The notes under the pieces are model-generated. The model saw only the letters and a list, made by a program, of their open reading frames with translations, was not told the DNA's origin and made no database searches. Position numbers and translations under genes: made by a program. From Limnomonas spitsbergensis (taxonomy: Eukaryota; Chlorophyta; Chlorophyceae; Chlamydomonadales), in NCBI GenBank assembly GCA_037349105.1, contig JAYJMM010000116.1, positions 4,836,001 through 4,900,000 of the forward strand: DNA of 64,000 nt. Reading direction: 5' to 3'. Shown piece after piece: positions 14,201 to 26,200 of this stretch. Position 1 is the first letter of the stretch. Every line of letters begins with the position of its first letter.

Positions 14201-17200
14201 CCGGGGCTGATTCAGGCAGCAGGGGAAGCTCGTCCTGGGAAAGATGTGAGCATGTGACTGTGTTTCATGACATATGGCGGGGGCAGTGGCGGATCCGGGG
14301 CTGATTCAGGCAGCAGGGAAGCTCGTCCTGGGAAAGATGTGCGCATGTGACTGTGTTTCATGACATATGGCGGGGGCAGTGGCGGATGCGGGGCTGATTC
14401 AGGCAGCAGGGGACGCTCGTCCTGGGAAAGATGTGAGCATGTGACTGTGTTTCATGACATATGGCGGGGGCAGTGGCGGATCCGGGGCTGATTCAGGCAG
14501 CAGGGGAAGCTCGTCCTTGGAAAGATGTGAGCATGTGACTGTGTTTCATGACATATGGCGGGGGCAGTGGCGGATCCGGGGCTGATTCAGGCAGCAGGGG
14601 AAGCTCGTCCTGGGAAAGATGTGAGCATGTGACTGTGTTTCATGACATATGGCGGGGGCAGTGGCGGATGCGGGGCTGATTCAGGCAGCAGGGGACGCTC
14701 GTCCTGGGAAAGATGTGAGCATGTGACTGTGTTTCATGACATATGGCGGGGGCAGTGGCGGATCCGGGGCTGATTCAGGCAGCAGGGGAAGCTCGTCCTA
14801 GGAAAGATGTGAGCATGTGACTGTGTTTCATGACATATGGCGGGGGCAGTGGCGGATCCGGGGCTGATTCAGGCAGCAGGGGAAGCTCGTCCTGGGAAAG
14901 ATGTGAGCATGTGACTGTGTTTCATGACATATGGCGGGGGCAGTGGCGGATCCGGGGCTGATTCAGGCAGCAGGGAAGCTCGTCCTGGGAAAGATGTGCG
15001 CATGTGACTGTGTTTCATGACATATGGCGGGGGCAGTGGAGAATCCGGGGCTGATTCAGGCAGCAGGGAAGCTCGTCCTGGGAAAGATGTGAGCATGTGA
15101 CTGTGTTTCATGACATATGGCGGGGGCAGTGGCGGATCCGGGGCTGATTCAGGCAGCAGGGGAAGCTCGTCCTGGGAAAGATGTGCGCATGTGACTGTGT
15201 TTCATGACATATGGCGGGGGCAGTGGCGGATGCGGGGCTGATTCAGGCAGCAGGGGAAGCTCGTCCTGGGAAAGATGTGCGCATGTGACTGTGTTTCATG
15301 ACATATGGCGGGGGCAGTGGCGGATGCGGGGCTGATTCAGGCAGCAGGGGAAGCTCGTCCTGGGAAAGATGTGCGCATGTGACTGTGTTTCATGACATAT
15401 GGCGGGGGCAGTGGAGAATCCGGGGCTGATTCAGGCAGCAGGGAAGCTCGTCCTGGGAAAGATGTGAGCATGTGACTGTGTTTCATGACATATGGCGGGG
15501 GCAGTGGCGGATCCGGGGCTGATTCAGGCAGCAGGGGAAGCTCGTCCTGGGAAAGATGTGCGCATGTGACTGTGTTTCATGACATATGGCGGGGGCAGTG
15601 GCGGATCCGGGGCTGATTCAGGCAGCAGGGGAAGCTCGTCCTAGGAAAGATGTGAGCATGTGACTGTGTTTCATGACATATGGCGGGGGCAGTGGCGGAT
15701 CCGGGGCTGATTCAGGCAGCAGGGGAAGCTCGTCCTGGGAAAGATGTGAGCATGTGACTGTGTTTCATGACATATGGCGGGGGCAGTGGCGGATGCGGGG
15801 CTGATTCAGGCAGCAGGGGACGCTCGTCCTGGGAAAGATGTGAGCATGTGACTGTGTTTCATGACATATGGCGGGGGCAGTGGCGGATCCGGGGCTGATT
15901 CAGGCAGCAGGGGAAGCTCGTCCTAGGAAAGATGTGAGCATGTGACTGTGTTTCATGACATATGGCGGGGGCAGTGGCGGATCCGGGGCTGATTCAGGCA
16001 GCAGGGGAAGCTCGTCCTAGGAAAGATGTGAGCATGTGACTGTGTTTCATGACATATGGCGGGGGCAGTGGCGGATCCGGGGCTGATTCAGGCAGCAGGG
16101 GAAGCTCGTCCTAGGAAAGATGTGAGCATGTGACTGTGTTTCATGACATATGGCGGGGGCAGTGGCGGATCCGGGGCTGATTCAGGCAGCAGGGGAAGCT
16201 CGTCCTAGGAAAGATGTGAGCATGTGACTGTGTTTCATGACATATGGCGGGGGCAGTGGCGGATCCGGGGCTGATTCAGGCAGCAGGGGAAGCTCGTCCT
16301 AGGAAAGATGTGAGCATGTGACTGTGTTTCATGACATATGGCGGGGGCAGTGGCGGATGCGGGGCTGATTCAGGCAGCAGGGGAAGCTCGTCCTAGGAAA
16401 GATGTGAGCATGTGACTGTGTTTCATGACATATGGCGGGGGCAGTGGCGGATCCGGGGCTGATTCAGGCAGCAGGGGAAGCTCGTCCTAGGAAAGATGTG
16501 AGCATGTGACTGTGTTTCATGACATATGGCGGGGGCAGTGGCGGATCCGGGGCTGATTCAGGCAGCAGGGGAAGCTCGTCCTGGGAAAGATGTGAGCATG
16601 TGACTGTGTTTCATGACATATGGCGGGGGCAGTGGCGGATCCGGGGCTGATTCAGGCAGGAGGGGAAGCTCGTCCTGGGATAGATGTGAGCATGTGACTG
16701 TGTTTCATGACATATGGCGGGGGCAGTGGCGGATGCAAGGCTGATTCAGGCAGCAGGGAAGCTCGTCCTGGGAAAGATGTGCGCATGTGACTGTGTTTCA
16801 TGACATATGGCGGGGGCAGTGGCGGATGCGGGGCTGATTCAGGCAGCAGGGGAAGCTCGTCCTGGGAAAGATGTGCGCATGTGACTGTGTTTCATGACAT
16901 ATGGCGGGGGCAGTGGCGGATGCGGGGCTGATTCAGGCAGCAGGGGAAGCTCGTCCTGGGAAAGATGTGCGCATGTGACTGTGTTTCATTACATATGGCG
17001 GGGGCAGTGGCGGATCCGGGGCTGATTCAGGCAGCAGGGGAAGCTCGTCCTGGGAAAGATGTGAGCATGTGACTGTGTTTCATGACATATGGCGGGGGCA
17101 GTGGCGGATGCGGGGCTGATTCAGGCAGCAGCGGAAGCTCGTCCTGGGAAAGATGTGAGCATGTGACTGTGTTTCATGACATATGGCGGGGGCAGTGGCG

Positions 17201-20200
17201 GATCCGGGGCTGATTCAGGCAGCAGGGGAAGCTCGTCCTAGGAAAGATGTGAGCATGTGACTGTGTTTCATGACATATGGCGGGGGCAGTGGCGGATCCG
17301 GGGCTGATTCAGGCAGCAGGGGAAGCTCGTCCTAGGAAAGATGTGAGCATGTGACTGTGTTTCATGACATATGGCGGGGGCAGTGGCGGATCCGGGGCTG
17401 ATTCAGGCAGCAGGGGAAGCTCGTCCTAGGAAAGATGTGAGCATGTGACTGTGTTTCATGACATATGGCGGGGGCAGTGGCGGATCCGGGGCTGATTCAG
17501 GCAGCAGGGGAAGCTCGTCCTAGGAAAGATGTGAGCATGTGACTGTGTTTCATGACATATGGCGGGGGCAGTGGCGGATCCGGGGCTGATTCAGGCAGCA
17601 GGGGAAGCTCGTCCTGGGAAAGATGTGAGCATGTGACTGTGTTTCATGACATATGGCGGGGGCAGTGGCGGATCCGGGGCTGATTCAGGCAGGAGGGGAA
17701 GCTCGTCCTGGGATAGATGTGAGCATGTGACTGTGTTTCATGACATATGGCGGGGGCAGTGGCGGATGCAAGGCTGATTCAGGCAGCAGGGAAGCTCGTC
17801 CTGGGAAAGATGTGCGCATGTGACTGTGTTTCATGACATATGGCGGGGGCAGTGGCGGATCCGGGGCTGATTCAGGCAGCAGGGGAAGCTCGTCCTGGGA
17901 AAGATGTGCGCATGTGACTGTGTTTCATGACATATGGCGGGGGCAGTGGCGGATGCGGGGCTGATTCAGGCAGCAGGGGAAGCTCGTCCTGGGAAAGATG
18001 TGCGCATGTGACTGTGTTTCATTACATATGGCGGGGGCAGTGGCGGATCCGGGGCTGATTCAGGCAGCAGGGGAAGCTCGTCCTGGGAAAGATGTGAGCA
18101 TGTGACTGTGTTTCATGACATATGGCGGGGGCAGTGGCGGATGCGGGGCTGATTCAGGCAGCAGGGGAAGCTCGTCCTGGGAAAGATGTGAGCATGTGAC
18201 TGTGTTCCATGACATATGGCGGGGGCAGTGGCGGATCCGGGGCTGATTCAGGCAGCAGGGGAAGCTCACCCTGGGAAAGATGTGAGCATGTGACTGTGTT
18301 TCATGACATATGGCGGGGGCAGTGGCGGATGCGGGGCTGATTCAGGCAGCAGGGGAAGCTCGTCCTGGGAAAGATGTGCGCATGTGACTGTGTTTCATGA
18401 CATATGGCGAGGGCAGTGGCGGATCCGGGGCTGATTCAGGCAGCAGGGGAAGCTCGTCCTGGGAAAGATGTGCGCATGTGACTGTGTTTCATGACATATG
18501 GCGGGGGCAGTGGCGGATCCGGGGCTGATTCAGGCAGCAGGGGAAGCTCGTCCTGGGAAAGATGTGCGCATGTGACTGTGTTTCATGACATATGGCGGGG
18601 GCAGTGGCGGATGCGGGGCTGATTCAGGCAGCAGGGGAAGCTCGTCCTGGGAAAGATGTGAGCATGTGACTGTGTTTCATGACATATGGCGGGGGCAGTG
18701 GCGGATGCGGGGCTGATTCAGGCATCAGGGGAAGCTCGACCTGGGAAAGATGTGCGCATGTGACTGTGTGTCATGACATATGGCGGGGGCAGTGGCGGAT
18801 CCGGGGCTGATTCAGGCAGCAGGGGAAGCTCGTCCTGGGAAAGATGTGCGCATGTGACTGTGTTTCATGACATATGGCGGGGGCAGTGGCGGATCCGGGG
18901 CTGATTCAGGCAGCAGGGGAAGCTCGTCTTTGGAAAGATATGCGCATGTGACTGTGTTTCATGACATATGGCGGGGGCAGTGGCGGATCCGGGGCTGATT
19001 CAGGCAGCAGGGGAAGCTCGTCCTGGGAAAGATGTGCGCATGTGACTGTGTTTCATGACATATGGCGGGGGCAGTGGCGGATGCGGGGCTGATTCAGGCA
19101 GCAGGGGAAGCTCGTCATGGGAAAGATGTGAGCATGTGACTGTGTTTCATGACATATGGCGGGGGCAATGGCGGATGCAAGGCTGATTCAGGCAGCAGGG
19201 AAGCTCGTCCTGGGAAAGATGTAAGCATGTGACTGTGTTTCATGACATATGGCGGGGGCAGTGGCGGATCCGGGGCTGATTCAGGCGGCAGGGGACGCTC
19301 GTCCTGGGAAAGATGTGAGCATGTGACTGTGTTTCATGACATATGGCGGGGGCAGTGGCGGATCCGGGGCTGATTCAGGCAGCAGGGAAGCTCGTCCTAG
19401 GAAAGATGTGAGCATGTGACTGTGTTTCATGACATATGGCGGGGGCAGTGGCGGATCCGGGGCTGATTCAGGCAGCAGGGGAAGCTCGTCCTGGGAAAGA
19501 TGTGAGCATGTGACTGTGTGTCATGACATATGGCGGGGGCAGTTGCGGATGCGGGGCTGATTCAGGCAGCAGGGGAAGCTCGTCCTGGGAAAGATGTGCG
19601 CATGTGACTGTGTTTCATGACATATGGCGGGGGCAGTGGCGGATCCGGGGCTGATTCAGGCAGCAGGGGAAGCTCGTCTTTGGAAAGATGTGCGCATGTG
19701 ACTGTGTTTCATGACATATGGCGGGGGCAGTGGCGGATCCGGGGCTGATTCAGGCAGCAGGGGAAGCTCGTCCTGGGAAAGATGTGCGCATGTGACTGTG
19801 TTTCATGACATATGGCGGGGGCAGTGGCGGATGCGGGGCTGATTCAGGCAGCAGGGGAAGCTCGTCATGGGAAAGATGTGAGCATGTGACTGTGTTTCAT
19901 GACATATGGCGGGGGCAATGGCGGATGCAAGGCTGATTCAGGCAGCAGGGAAGCTCGTCCTGGGAAAGATGTAAGCATGTGACTGTGTTTCATGACATAT
20001 GGCGGGGGCAGTGGCGGATCCGGGGCTGATTCAGGCGGCAGGGGACGCTCGTCCTGGGAAAGATGTGAGCATGTGACTGTGTTTCATGACATATGGCGGG
20101 GGCAGTGGCGGATCCGGGGCTGATTCAGGCAGCAGGGAAGCTCGTCCTAGGAAAGATGTGAGCATGTGACTGTGTTTCATGACATATGGCGGGGGCAGTG

Positions 20201-23200
20201 GCGGATCCGGGGCTGATTCAGGCAGCAGGGGAAGCTCGTCCTGGGAAAGATGTGAGCATGTGACTGTGTTTCATGACATATGGCGGGGGCAGTGGCGGAT
20301 GCGGGGCTGATTCAGGCAGCAGGGGAAGCTCATCCTGGGAAAGATGTGCGCATGTGACTGTGTTTCATGACATATGGCGGGGGCAGTGGCGGATGCGGGG
20401 CTGATTCAGGCAGCAGGGAAGCTCGTCCTGGGAAAGATGTGCGCATGTGACTGTGTTTCATTACATATGGCGGGGGCAGTGGCGGATCCGGGGCTGATTC
20501 AGGCAGCAGGGGAGCTCGTCCTTGGAAAGATGTGAGCATGTGACTGTGTTTCATGACATATGGCGGGGGCAGTGGCGGATCCGGGGCTGATTCAGGCAGC
20601 AACGGAAGCTCGTCCTGGGAAAGATGTGAGCATGTGACTGTGTTTCATGACATATGGCGGGGGCAATGGCGGATCCGGGGCTGATTCAGGCAGCAGGGGA
20701 AGCTCGTCCTGGGAAAGATGTGCGCATGTGACTGTGCTTCATGACATATGGCGGGGGCAGTGGCGGATCCGGGGCTGATTCAGGCAGCAGCGGAAGCTCG
20801 TCTTGGGAAAGATGTGAGCATGTGACTGTGTTTCATGACGTATGGTGGGGGCATTGGCGGATCCGGGGCTGATTCAGGCAGCAGGGGAAGCTCGTCCTGG
20901 GAAAGATGTGCGCATGTGACTGTGTTTCATGACATATGGCGGGGGCAGTGGCGGATCCGGGGCTGATTCAGGCAGCAGCGGAAGCTCGTCCTGGGAAAGA
21001 TGTGAGCATGTGACTGTGTGTCATGACATATGGCGGGGGCAGTGGCGGATCCGGGGCTGATTCAGGCAGCAGCGGAAGCTCGTCCTGGGAAAGATGTGCG
21101 CATGTGACTGTGTTTCATGACATATGGCGGGGGCAGTGGCGGATCCGGGGCTGATTCAGGCAGCAGGGAAGCTCGTCCTAGGAAAGATGTGAGCATGTGA
21201 CTGTGTTTCATGACATATGGCGGGGGCAGTGGCGGATCCGGGGCTGATTCAGGCAGCAGGGGAAGCTCGTCCTGGGAAAGATGTGCGCATGTGACTGTGT
21301 TTCATGACATATGGCGGGGGCAGTGGCGGATGCGGGGCTGATTCAGGCAGCAGGGGAAGCTCATCCTGGGAAAGATGTGCGCATGTGACTGTGTTTCATG
21401 ACATATGGCGGGGGCAGTGGCGGATGCGGGGCTGATTCAGGCAGCAGGGAAGCTCGTCCTGGGAAAGATGTGCGCATGTGACTGTGTTTCATGACATATG
21501 GCGGGGGCAGTGGCGGATCCGGGGCTGATTCAGGCAGCAGGGGAGCTCGTCCTGGGAAAGATGTGAGCATGTGACTGTGTTTCATGACATATGGCGGGGG
21601 CAGTGGCGGATCCGGGGCTGATTCAGGCAGCAACGGAAGCTCGTCCTGGGAAAGATGTGAGCATGTGACTGTGTTTCATGACATATGGCGGGGGCAATGG
21701 CGGATCCGGGGCTGATTCAGGCAGCAGGGGAGCTCGTCCTGGGAAAGATGTGCGCATGTGACTGTGCTTCATGACATATGGCGGGGGCAGTGGCGGATCC
21801 GGGGCTGATTCAGGCAGCAGCGGAAGCTCGTCTTGGGAAAGATGTGAGCATGTGACTGTGTTTCATGACATATGGTGGGGGCATTGGCGGATCCGGGGCT
21901 GATTCAGGCAGCAGGGGAAGCTCGTCCTGGGAAAGATGTGCGCATGTGACTGTGTTTCATGACATATGGCGGGGGCAGTGGCGGATCCGGGGCTGATTCA
22001 GGCAGCAGCGGAAGCTCGTCCTGGGAAAGATGTGAGCATGTGACTGTGTGTCATGACATATGGCGGGGGCAGTGGCGGATCCGGGGCTGATTCAGGCAGC
22101 AGCGGAAGCTCGTCCTGGGAAAGATGTGCGCATGTGACTGTGTTTCATGACATATGGCGGGGGCAGTGGCGGATCCGGGGCTGATTCAGGCAGCAGGGAA
22201 GCTCGTCCTAGGAAAGATGTGAGCATGTGACTGTGTTTCATGACATATGGCGGGGGCAGTGGCGGATCCGGGGCTGATTCAGGCAGCAGGGGAAGCTCGT
22301 CCTGGGAAAGATGTGAGCATGTGACTGTGTTTCATGACATATGGCGGGGGCAGTGGCGGATCCGGGGCTGATTCAGGCAGCAGGGGAAGCTCGTCCTGGG
22401 AAAGATGTGAGCATGTGACTGTGTTTCATGACATATGGCGGGGGCAGTGGCGGATGCGGGGCTGATTCAGGCAGCAGTGGAAGCTCGTCCTGGGAAAGAT
22501 GTGCGCATGTGACTGTGTTTCATGACATATGGCGGGGGCAGTGGCGGATCCGGGGCTGATTCAGGCAGCAGGGAAGCTCGTCCTGGGAAAGATGTGCGCA
22601 TGTGACTGTGTTTCATTACATATGGCGGGGGCAGTGGCGGATCCGGGGCTGATTCAGGCAGCAGGGGAGCTCGTCCTGGGAAAGATGTGAGCATGTGACT
22701 GTGTTTCATGACATATGGCGGGGGCAGTGGCGGATCCGGGGCTGATTCAGGCAGCAACGGAAGCTCGTCCTGGGAAAGATGTGAGCATGTGACTGTGTTT
22801 CATGACATATGGCGGGGGCAGTGGCGGATCCGGGGCTGATTCAGGCAGCAGGGGAGCTCGTCCTGGGAAAGATGTGCGCATGTGACTGTGCTTCATGACA
22901 TATGGCGGGGGCAGTGGCGGATCCGGGGCTGATTCAGGCAGCAGCGGAAGCTCGTCCTGGGAAAGATGTGAGCATGTGACTGTGTTTCATGACATATGGT
23001 GGGGGCAGTGGCGGATCCGGGGCTGATTCAGGCAGCAGGGGAAGCTCGTCCTGGGAAAGATGTGCGCATGTGACTGTGTTTCATGACATATGGCGGGGGC
23101 AGTGGCGGATCCGGGGCTGATTCAGGCAGCAGCGGAAGCTCGTCCTGGGAAAGATGTGAGCATGTGACTGTGTGTCATGACATATGGCGGGGGCAGTGGC

Positions 23201-26200
23201 GGATCCGGGGCTGATTCAGGCAGCAGCGGAAGCTCGTCCTGGGAAAGATGTGCGCATGTGACTGTGTTTCATGACATATGGCGGGGGCAGTGGCGGATCC
23301 GGGGCTGATTCAGGCAGCAGCGGAAGCTCGTCCTGGGAAAGATGTGCGCATGTGACTGTGTTTCATGACATATGGCGGGGGCAGTGGCGGATCCGGGGCT
23401 GATTCAGGCAGCAGGGAAGCTCGTCCTAGGAAAGATGTGAGCATGTGACTGTGTTTCATGACATATGGCGGGGGCAGTGGCGGATCCGGGGCTGATTCAG
23501 GCAGCAGGGGAAGCTCGTCCTGGGAAAGATGTGAGCATGTGACTGTGTTTCATGACATATGGCGGGGGCAGTGGCGGATCCGGGGCTGATTCAGGCAGCA
23601 GGGGAAGCTCGTCCTGGGAAAGATGTGAGCATATGACTGTGTTTCATGACATATGGCGGGGGCAGTGGCGGATGCGGGGCTGATTCAGGCAGCAGGGGAA
23701 GCTCGTCCTGGGAAAGATGTGCGCATGTGACTGTGTTTCATGACATATGGCGGGGGCAGTGGCGGATCCGGGGCTGATTCAGGCAGCAGGGGAGCTCGTC
23801 CTAGGAAAGATGTGCGCATGTGACTGTGTTCCATGACATATGGCGGGGGCAGTGGCGGATCCGGGGCTGATTCAGGCAGCAGGGGAAGCTCGTCCTGGGA
23901 AAGATGTGAGCATGTGACTGTGTTTCATGACATATGGCGGGGGCAGTGGCGGATCCGGGGCTGATTCAGGCAGCAGGGGAAGCTCGTCCTGGGAAAGATG
24001 TGAGCATGTGACTGTGTTTCATGACATATGGCGGGGGCAGTGGCGGATGCGGGGCTGATTCAGGCAGCAGGGGAGCTCGTCCTGGGAAAGATGTGCGCAT
24101 GTGACTGTGTTTCATGACATATGGCGGGGGCAGTGGCGGATGCGGGGCTGATTCAGGCAGCAGGGAAGCTCGTCCTGGGAAAGATGTGCGCATGTGACTG
24201 TGTTTCATGACATATGGTGGGGGCAGTGGCGGATCCGGGGCTGATTCAGGCAGCAGGGGACGCTCGTCCTGGGAAAGATGTGAGCATGTGACTGTGTTTC
24301 ATGACATATGGCGGGGGCAGTGGCGGATCCGGGGCTGATTCAGGCAGCAACGGAAGCTCGTCCTGGGAAAGATGTGAGCATGTGACTGTGTTTCATGACA
24401 TATGGCGGGGGCAATGGCGGATCCGGGGCTGATTCAGGCAGCAGGGGAAGCTCGTCCTGGGAAAGATGTGCGCATGTGACTGTGCTTCATGACATATGGC
24501 GGGGGCAGTGGCGGATCCGGGGCTGATTCAGGCAGCAGCGGAAGCTCGTCCTGGGAAAGATGTGAGCATGTGACTGTGTTTCATGACATATGGTGGGGGC
24601 AGTGGCGGATCCGGGGCTGATTCAGGCAGCAGGGGACGCCTGTCCTGGGAAAGATGTGCGCATGTGACTGTGTTTCATGACATATGGCGGGGGCAGTGGC
24701 GGATCCGGGGCTGATTCAGGCAGCAACGGAAGCTCGTCCTGGGAAAGATGTGAGCATGTGACTGTGTTTCATGACATATGGCGGGGGCAGTGGCGGATCC
24801 GGGGCTGATTCAGGCAGCAGCGGAAGCTCGTCCTGGGAAAGATGTGAGCATGTGACTGTGTTTCATGACATATGGCGGGGGCAATGGCGGATGCGGGGCT
24901 GATTCAGGCAGCAGCGGAAGCTCGTCCTGGGAAAGATGTGAGCATGTGACTGTGTTTCATGACATATGGTGGGGGCAGTGGCGGATCCGGGGCTGATTCA
25001 GGCAGCAGGGGAGCTCGTCCTGGGAAAGATGTGAGCATGTGACTGTGTTTCATGACATATGGTGGGGGCAGTGGCGGATCCGGGGCTGATTCAGGCAGCA
25101 GGGGACGCCTGTCCTGGGAAAGATGTGCGCATGTGACTGTGTTTCATGACATATGGTGGGGGCAGTGGCGGATCCGGGGCTGATTCAGGCAGCAGCGGAA
25201 GCTCGTCCTGGGAAAGATGTGAGCATGTGACTGTGTGTCATGACATATGGCGGGGGCAGTGGCGGATCCGGGGCTGATTCAGGCAGCAGCGGAAGCTCGT
25301 CCTGGGAAAGATGTGAGCATGTGACTGTGTTTCATGACATATGGCGGGGGCATTGGCGGATCCGGGTCTGATTCAGGCAGCAGGGGAAGCTCGTCCTGGG
25401 AAAGATGTGAGCATGTGACTGTGTTTCATGACATATGGCGGGGGCAGTGGCGGATCCGGGGCTGATTCAGGCAGCAACGGAAGCTCGTCCTGGGAAAGAT
25501 GTGAGCATGTGACTGTGTTTCATGACATATGGCGGGGGCAGTGGCGGATCCGGGGCTGATTCAGGCAGCAGCGGAAGCTCGTCCTGGGAAAGATGTGAGC
25601 ATGTGACTGTGTTTCATGACATATGGCGGGGGCAGTGGCGGATCCGGGGCTGATTCAGGCAGCAGTGGAAGCTCGTCCTGGGAAAGATGTGAGCATGTGA
25701 CTGTGTTTCATGACATATGGCGGGGGCAGTGGCGGATCCGGGGCTGATTCAGGCAGCAGCGGAAGCTCGTCCTGGGAAAGATGTGAGCATGTGACTGTGT
25801 TTCATGACATATGGCGGGGGCAATGGCGGATGCGGGGCTGATTCAGGCAGCAGCGGAAGCTCGTCCTGGGAAAGATGTGAGCATGTGACTGTGTTTCATG
25901 ACATATGGCGGGGGCAATGGCGGATCCGGGGCTGATTCAGGCAGCAGGGGAGCTCGTCCTGGGAAAGATGTGCGCATGTGACTGTGTTTCATGACATATG
26001 GCGGGGGCAGTGGCGGATGCGGGGCTGATTCAGGCAGCAGCGGAAGCTCGTCCTGGGAAAGATGTGAGCATGTGACTGTGTTTCATGACATATGGTGGGG
26101 GCAGTGGCGGATCCGGGGCTGATTCAGGCAGCAGGGGAAGCTCGTCCTGGGAAAGATGTGCACATGTGACTGTGTTTCATGACATATGGCGGGGGCAGTG